NCBI RefSeq assembly: GCF_002007235.1 | Contig: NZ_MUHW01000026.1 | Span: 1-48,813, forward strand | Reading direction: 5' to 3' | Length of the DNA: 48,813 nt | Origin: Oribacterium sp. C9 | GTDB lineage: Bacteria; Bacillota; Clostridia; Lachnospirales; Lachnospiraceae | In this document: positions 43,951 to 48,813 of the stretch, piece by piece | Position numbering within the stretch: position 1 is the stretch's first letter | Layout: each line of letters opens with the position of its first letter | Notes under the pieces: model-generated | The model's database searches: none | What the model saw: the letters and a program-made list of their open reading frames with translations, nothing else | Told to the model about the DNA's origin: nothing | Translations under genes and position numbers: made by a program

Positions 43951-44700
43951 TTATGGAGTGGGGAGATATCCGGCAGGAACAAGCGATGATGTAGGTGATA
44001 TAATACCGCCGAAAAAGTTCAAACGCATAGAACCGGGGTCATCAAATACGGCCATAAGTTTGAGACTGTATGTATGTTCAGGGTGCTCCTTCATTTTTCC
44101 CCAAGTTGTGTCGCGGCATGCGGTTTCATCGAAAAATGTAACACAGCTAGTATTTGCAAAACCGGGTCCTGCTATAACCCATCCATGATAATTGTAGTCT
44201 GAAACCTCACCCCAATAAATCTTTTCGCCCGTTGGTCTGAGGCTATATTTGAGTGCTTTTTTTTCGAGCTCCTGAAAATAGTTTTTATCCAGTATTGGTC
44301 CCTGATCCGAATTTAGATTCAGGTCAAATGTCAAAAAGGTAAATTCACCATCTTTATGACCTAAGTCTACAACTACCCCATTTTCAGTTAAGGCTCCAGT
44401 TTTATCAACAGTGAAACGACCTTCATGATTATTCCGGGTTTCTATCACTGTGGTGTCGAGATCGCAGTAACGTGTTTTTTCATCGATATGATATAGTCTT
44501 CCATTGACCCATATCCAGCCATATGTATCTTGTCCTGATGTATTTCGATACTTCCATCCGGTACCATCATGGTACCATCCAACTGTATCAATTCCACTAA
44601 GAAAATCTATTGAAAGACCTTCTAAAACTCTAGCATATGAAGGTATAGCACTAAATATAGATAAAGCTGCGACAAATGCAGCGAAAAATGTCTTTCTCAT
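43951..44700 (-). CDS. Secreted protein with an N-terminal wall-binding-like repeat
   Basis: A 249-residue protein with signal peptide (FFAAFVAALSIFSAIPSYA) and AAAGGAG before the ATG at 44700. Residues about 40-85 (VGWYHDGTGWKYRN, YGWIWVNGRLYHID) form one or two choline-binding-type aromatic repeats. The rest (about 90-249) is an unassigned beta-rich domain with two or three Cys (GFANTSCVTFFDETACRD) that could form a disulfide. It precedes the large secreted protein gene on the same strand but with a terminator between. Confidence 0.75.
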   Translation of the reverse strand: MRKTFFAAFVAALSIFSAIPSYARVLEGLSIDFLSGIDTVGWYHDGTGWKYRNTSGQDTYGWIWVNGRLYHIDEKTRYCDLDTTVIETRNNHEGRFTVDKTGALTENGVVVDLGHKDGEFTFLTFDLNLNSDQGPILDKNYFQELEKKALKYSLRPTGEKIYWGEVSDYNYHGWVIAGPGFANTSCVTFFDETACRDTTWGKMKEHPEHTYSLKLMAVFDDPGSMRLNFFGGIISPTSSLVPAGYLPTP

Positions 44701-44938
44701 TCTTTTCTTTCTCCTTTATAAATACATATAAAATAATTTCAGAAATGAAAGCATCCTTTCTTTCATTTCTCATTTCGAGCATTATAACAGTTCCATTACT
44801 GGTCTGCCTTAGATTCTGAGGAATTAGGAACAAAAAAAGTGCATTTTTTAAGATGCAACGTAAATACATGATGTATGTGTGATAATTTTAAGTAATACTT
44901 GACCTGTTTTTAGAACCAGTGGCTTTAGGAGTAGAGAG

Positions 44939-45416
44939 TTTTGACACTCCCACAAGCTAAAGCTACAGTGATTCTTGCTTTAAGGAATACGGTTATTGTC
45001 ACACCTATCCAAATAAGCAGTGTTCTCGTCGATCTCCACAAGCGTAAGGCTTTTGCCTATTTTGGGTGTGCCCGCTCTACTATATGTGCATTTAAGATTT
45101 AGGTTACTTGCTCTGTGAGTAAGCTTAAGCCTATTCTTTTATGTTGATTGCACTATTAGCATCTTTAGGCGAGATATTATAAGAAAAGTGGCTTTCATTC
45201 CTGAGAATTTTTATAAACCTAATCACTAATATAGTTGCGAAGCAGATAGGTTTATATAGACCTGGATCTGCGGGAGCGTGGAACAATCTCGCAGTTTCGA
45301 CCCAAATACACTTTGAAATTAACCCCAACATTGCTCCGGCAACTTAAAAAACAATAGCTTTCTTTATATTGCTTTTGATACTCCCCATGCCTAAAGGCGG
45401 GGGAGTCTTGCTACCT
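44939..45416 (-). mobile_element. Decayed IS200/IS605-family element
   Basis: About 480 bp bounded by two sequences typical of IS605-type ends: GACACTCCCACAAGC (from 44943) and the hairpin ACTCCCC-AT-GCCT-AA-AGGC-G-GGGGAGT (45380-45406). Between them, minus-strand frames contain tnpB-like endings out of frame with each other: DANSAINIKE (stop at 45131-45133) and, in another frame, AGTPKIGKSLTLVEIDENT ending at 44980-44982. Most of tnpB is deleted. The tnpB 3' end and element end are where an omega RNA would be encoded in intact elements. Confidence 0.62.
44980..45331 (-). pseudogene. Remnant of the tnpB 3' end
   Basis: Two frames carry fragments of a TnpB C-terminus: the DxNAAxNI-like DANSAINI motif and the GTP..LVEIDE tail. 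A frame change between them and many stops show decay. TnpB is the RNA-guided nuclease of IS200/IS605 elements; nothing here could be active. Confidence 0.55.
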
Positions 45417-45895
45417 TAGGTTAAAATTAACAATTAATACACTGTTAATATGGGTTTTACCGGAAGAAATAATCTGTTCTGGATTCCACAGCCTTCAAGA
45501 CAAAGTGATACCTTTCGGAGCCTTGCGGCAGTTGATGTTTGGTGGGTGAGCACATGTGTTTATTTATATATAACTTCCCTAATAAGGTGGGTACAAAAGT
45601 ATCTGAATTTAAGAGCTTTTTTATATAAAATAAAGCCTCTTATCATCGAAAACCTCTTTAAATCCCAGAAGCTTCTTTAATAAAAAATAAAAACTCATAC
45701 GACAAATAGGCCTCTTGTGTATACAAGAAACCTAATAAGAACAGCTTTTTTGAATTTTAAAAAGCTGCTGGATATTGAATTAGAGAAGCTTCTTCTGGAA
45801 TAGGAAACTCTTATATAGGTATACGGTACCTGTGAGGTTACAGGTAACTATGAGGTCACACATAGATTTAAATCCAGAGAAGCTTTAAACAGACC
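45417..45895. other. Gene-free stretch downstream of the helicase gene
   Basis: No coding sequence seen. CAGCTTTTT (45742-45750)/AAAAAGCTG (45759-45767) is a terminator-like hairpin for the minus strand. Two small hairpins, TACCTGT/ACAGGTA (45827-45846) and CTATG/CATAG (45848-45865), hold the near-identical segments TGAGGTTACA and TGAGGTCACA. Composition is AT-rich. Confidence 0.5.
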
Positions 45896-48813
45896 TTATT
45901 TCAAAAGTGTCTGGATCTTTAAAGTATCGAAGACCACCTGACCATTTTTGACATTCTTATATAAGCTCTTACCGCTTGGGATAGTGAGCCATGAAGAGTT
46001 TTCACTTGTATAAGCATCAGCATTGAAATCAGAAACCGTTCTGATAGGTCCCACGAGGACGCCATTACAGTCAACAGATGCTACAGCTACCGGCTCAAGT
46101 CCGTTAAAGAGAATCTTATCGTATAAAGCTACTGTTCCAACGAAAGGAGCAAGAGAACCATCTACAGCTACAATCTTTGCAAGGTCGTACATCTTTGTTG
46201 TTCCCAGACCTGCTAAATCACAGGTCACTACCATTCCAGCGTATTTTGAACGCTTCACGGTTTCTGTAATATCGCTGTCAGATGAAGAAGAGCCCTTAAA
46301 TACTTCCTTCAGAGTTTCCAGAGCTGTTTTACATTCATTCTTCTTTTTCTTCAAATTTTTCGCAACAAAAGAAAGGAAGATAGGGTAGATAGATGAGGTA
46401 TCCTTACGGATTCCGGTAATGTAGATATCATTTGCGTCTACATGCATCACAGTACCATTACCTCTCTTGATACGGAGAGCTCTTGGTCTTTCTTTGTATG
46501 TGAACATATAGCCGTAGAGTCTCAGAATTTTTCTTCTGAGACATTCATCGGTTTCATGAATAAAGATCCCCTGAGCTTTCAACTCGGATCTGAGTAATCC
46601 AACAGCTTCAGTGCATCCTTCGTATGTGATCTTTGTATTTTTCCAGCTAATAGTATTTGTTGATTCGTCGTAAGCTCCAAATATCTGAGCAAAAGGCTTC
46701 TGGAGCAGTGTATTGGCAATTTTCCAAACCAGACTGTCTGTATGCTGACCGTCGCCAATACTGTTAACAGTAAAATTAATAGCTGTATTAACCTTAATGT
46801 AATCAGTAAAAGATTCCATGCTGGCAACTGTAGACATTAAAGCTCCGATAAGGCACTTTCTCTCCCAGGAAATAAGGATACCATATCCGTTACCAGTTCC
46901 GGCAACCACGAAGTCGAGCCAACTGAGCATGAATCGGTCGTTGAACACGAGCTGAAGCCACTTATGATAGAAATTTTTATGATCCTGGGCATGAAGAAAT
47001 AAGCCCTGTTTTTTACAGAACTTAGAGTTCATGATATCACTTATCATAGTACTGATATTGTTTTTATAGCGTAAAAATATCTTACCACGGCTATTTTTAA
47101 ACTTGGCTCTCTGTGCGCAGGACTCAATCATCCCGTAATCCTCGACAGCTTTTTTTATAATAAGATCATCCTTTGCTTTTACAAAGAATAGTTTTCTATA
47201 ACGGTCTTCAAGTGCAGAGAGAGACTTCCGAAGATTTTTATACTCATAGTCAGCTGTCTTAAATACACCTCGTATATCATCTTTAAGCTCTGTAGTATTA
47301 ACAGTGTTAGAGCCACCAACATATAATGTAAGGATATCTGCAAAATGCTTTGACAGAGCCGGATCAACTGCATTGATCTGTTCTCTTGTCTCGTTATATC
47401 CGGTTTCCGGATTTACCTCCCAGTTACAAAAAGAGAAGAGTTTCCCTTCGCTTTTATCAGATGTTAATGACAAGATGGTAGAGCATATAGAGTCAACGTC
47501 ATTTTTACTGTATGTCCAGTCAACGGTCTCACTGTCGTAAATTCCATTCTTACGCTCATCTAAATTATGGACAACAGAAACAGGAGTCCTAAGATATTCC
47601 CTAAGGGCTCTTACAAGGTAGTCTTCATTTTTACAGATTCTTGTGCAGTAAGCTTCTCCAGCTTTCTTTACAAGGATATTTTTCTCTTCGACAGAGATAT
47701 GTTTAGGTCTTAAATCACCATCTATAAATCCATGGACAAATGATTCCAGAGTTACATATGCCTTATCCTCGCCTTTTTCAAAAGTCTTTACAGGGAGGAA
47801 AAGTCTGTTCTGAGAATGATTGTATCTGATACGGACAAAGAATTGGTTCATATCTTCAATATTAAGATCTTCAGCTTTATTGCAGACAAAAACACATTCC
47901 GTGTTTTTACGGACATCCTCATCTTCATAGACAAGACCATCAATAGATGTTCCGTTGTTGAGGAGACAAGTAGTAAGGATAACCTGATAACCTATTCCAT
48001 CAGGACCAAGGTTAGCAAGGCCATCCTTAACGATATCGTTATAGGCAATGTTTGTGTAACTGTCTGCCTTGACGCTGTAATTTGTATCGTCAGAAGACAT
48101 GGCTACTGCAGCAATACCGTTTGCCTCAAGGTATTTAACGATGTGGAGATTGTAGTCTTTGTCGTTGTTCTGGATTAGGAAATACTTTCCTGCTTCAACA
48201 CCTTTCAGAATCTCATAAGGGAAATTCCGGATATCATTAAAAAGCTCAACTTCTATATTCTCAAAGTTGGGCTTATCGTTATTTTTTCTGAATTCAATAA
48301 TTGAAGAGTAGTCTCTCGCACTTTCAAAAATTCCATCAACAAGGATACGGCCGGTCCGGCTGGGAGCTTCCATACAGATATGGAGAGGAGTGGCAGTTGT
48401 ATAAATAACGATACCGCCATTATCAGCTACAAGTCGGCAGGCTTTCTTGACATCATCTATAATATCCTGTCTGTAAGTAGCGTCTACGAGCTGATGAGCT
48501 TCATCTATTACAAGGAGCACTTTACTCATATCAGTAATGTTATTTCTGGTCTCAGCTTTGCAGATCTTCGAAACTTCCTCATAAAGCTTGTCATAAATAA
48601 TATTTGAACCAACGGCATCATTATATACCTTGATGTTTTTGTGGTTCTTTCCAACGACTCCGTTAAGTCGATACTTCTTATTATTCTGGAGGACCTGGGA
48701 TACGTTGGGGGATGCCATGATATTGACGAATCTAGCTGCATTGGTAACAGAAAAAATGGGCCTTTCGTCATTTATAGTGGGTAACCCCACCATTGCTAAT
48801 TGATTAAATTTAA
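45896..48813 (-). CDS. Large superfamily 2-like helicase, 5' end beyond the window
   Basis: At least 965 residues; the frame is still open at the window edge, so the ATG at 48793 is likely internal and the Walker A motif lies outside. Visible are the DEAH-type Walker B VLLVIDEAHQLVDA (about 94-107 from that ATG), motif III IYTTATP (about 130), a possible motif V region YQVILTTCLLNNGTSIDG, and NQFFVRIR as a motif VI-like Q-x-x-x-R-x-R. The following ~600 residues have no motif I know; they may include DNA-binding or primase-like parts. This looks like a replication-type helicase of a phage, plasmid or integrative element, similar in style to origin-binding helicases. The family assignment is an inference. 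Confidence 0.65.
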   Translation of the reverse strand, partial: KFNQLAMVGLPTINDERPIFSVTNAARFVNIMASPNVSQVLQNNKKYRLNGVVGKNHKNIKVYNDAVGSNIIYDKLYEEVSKICKAETRNNITDMSKVLLVIDEAHQLVDATYRQDIIDDVKKACRLVADNGGIVIYTTATPLHICMEAPSRTGRILVDGIFESARDYSSIIEFRKNNDKPNFENIEVELFNDIRNFPYEILKGVEAGKYFLIQNNDKDYNLHIVKYLEANGIAAVAMSSDDTNYSVKADSYTNIAYNDIVKDGLANLGPDGIGYQVILTTCLLNNGTSIDGLVYEDEDVRKNTECVFVCNKAEDLNIEDMNQFFVRIRYNHSQNRLFLPVKTFEKGEDKAYVTLESFVHGFIDGDLRPKHISVEEKNILVKKAGEAYCTRICKNEDYLVRALREYLRTPVSVVHNLDERKNGIYDSETVDWTYSKNDVDSICSTILSLTSDKSEGKLFSFCNWEVNPETGYNETREQINAVDPALSKHFADILTLYVGGSNTVNTTELKDDIRGVFKTADYEYKNLRKSLSALEDRYRKLFFVKAKDDLIIKKAVEDYGMIESCAQRAKFKNSRGKIFLRYKNNISTMISDIMNSKFCKKQGLFLHAQDHKNFYHKWLQLVFNDRFMLSWLDFVVAGTGNGYGILISWERKCLIGALMSTVASMESFTDYIKVNTAINFTVNSIGDGQHTDSLVWKIANTLLQKPFAQIFGAYDESTNTISWKNTKITYEGCTEAVGLLRSELKAQGIFIHETDECLRRKILRLYGYMFTYKERPRALRIKRGNGTVMHVDANDIYITGIRKDTSSIYPIFLSFVAKNLKKKKNECKTALETLKEVFKGSSSSDSDITETVKRSKYAGMVVTCDLAGLGTTKMYDLAKIVAVDGSLAPFVGTVALYDKILFNGLEPVAVASVDCNGVLVGPIRTVSDFNADAYTSENSSWLTIPSGKSLYKNVKNGQVVFDTLKIQTLLK

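Noticed and set aside
45827-45865. Tandem hairpins with TGAGGTTACA/TGAGGTCACA as a plasmid origin iteron
   Set aside because: Only two copies and inverted stems dominate; too little for an origin.

Overview
The window looks like chromosomal DNA of a low-to-mid GC anaerobic Firmicute of the Lachnospiraceae, most like Butyrivibrio or its relatives. This is an inference from protein character: a RpoB with an acidic tail, an Amt-PII fusion, DUF5688- and DUF1934-type proteins, several secreted proteins with choline-binding-like wall repeats, an XRE-HipA-like fusion, and a Lachnospiraceae-style divergent LigA. No rRNA, tRNA or CRISPR array was seen.

Layout. 1-4.7 kb: a lipid kinase (minus strand), then glf between two paralogous small secreted proteins. 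4.9-9.2 kb: yajC overlapped by an XRE/HipA-like kinase gene, ddl overlapping-close to a YwiB-like gene, and a small membrane-anchored protein. 9.2-22.7 kb: the transcription/translation core, rpoB-rpoC followed by the str group rpsL-rpsG-fusA-tuf. rpoBC is not preceded by rplKAJL and has its own promoters. 23-26.6 kb: a secreted fibronectin-like/wall-repeat protein coupled to a membrane protein, then an HD-GYP phosphodiesterase. 26.9-35.3 kb: queA-rluF-ligA, an MBOAT acyltransferase with its SGNH partner, and lgt. 36-38.8 kb: a DUF5688 protein convergent with an ammonium transporter fused to a PII domain. 39.1-48.8 kb: an accessory region that begins where the first six codons of what looks like ychF stop abruptly. 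It carries a HigBA-type toxin-antitoxin pair, a 5'-truncated GNAT gene, a truncated nuclease gene, two secreted proteins, a decayed IS200/IS605 element and a large helicase that runs off the window.

The strongest unexplained signal is a pair of related structured elements of about 160-175 nt, one upstream of rpoB (9169-9331) and one overlapping the rpoC stop codon (17629-17804). Both have a closing outer stem, a long hairpin ending in GCAAG-N4-CTTGC, a third arm and a fourth hairpin with an ATTGC/GCAAT core. Outer sequences differ between the copies while pairing is kept, which is the pattern expected of a conserved RNA (or cruciform DNA) fold. A second regulatory find is the leader of the Amt-PII gene: one sigma-A promoter followed by two tandem intrinsic terminators, each starting with the identical transcript decamer GCAAGGGTGC.

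Genes probably act together as follows: rpoBC/str are the core gene-expression machinery; ddl, lgt, glf, MBOAT/SGNH and the wall-repeat proteins concern the envelope; Amt-PII handles nitrogen uptake; the 39-49 kb region is a patchwork of mobile-element debris.
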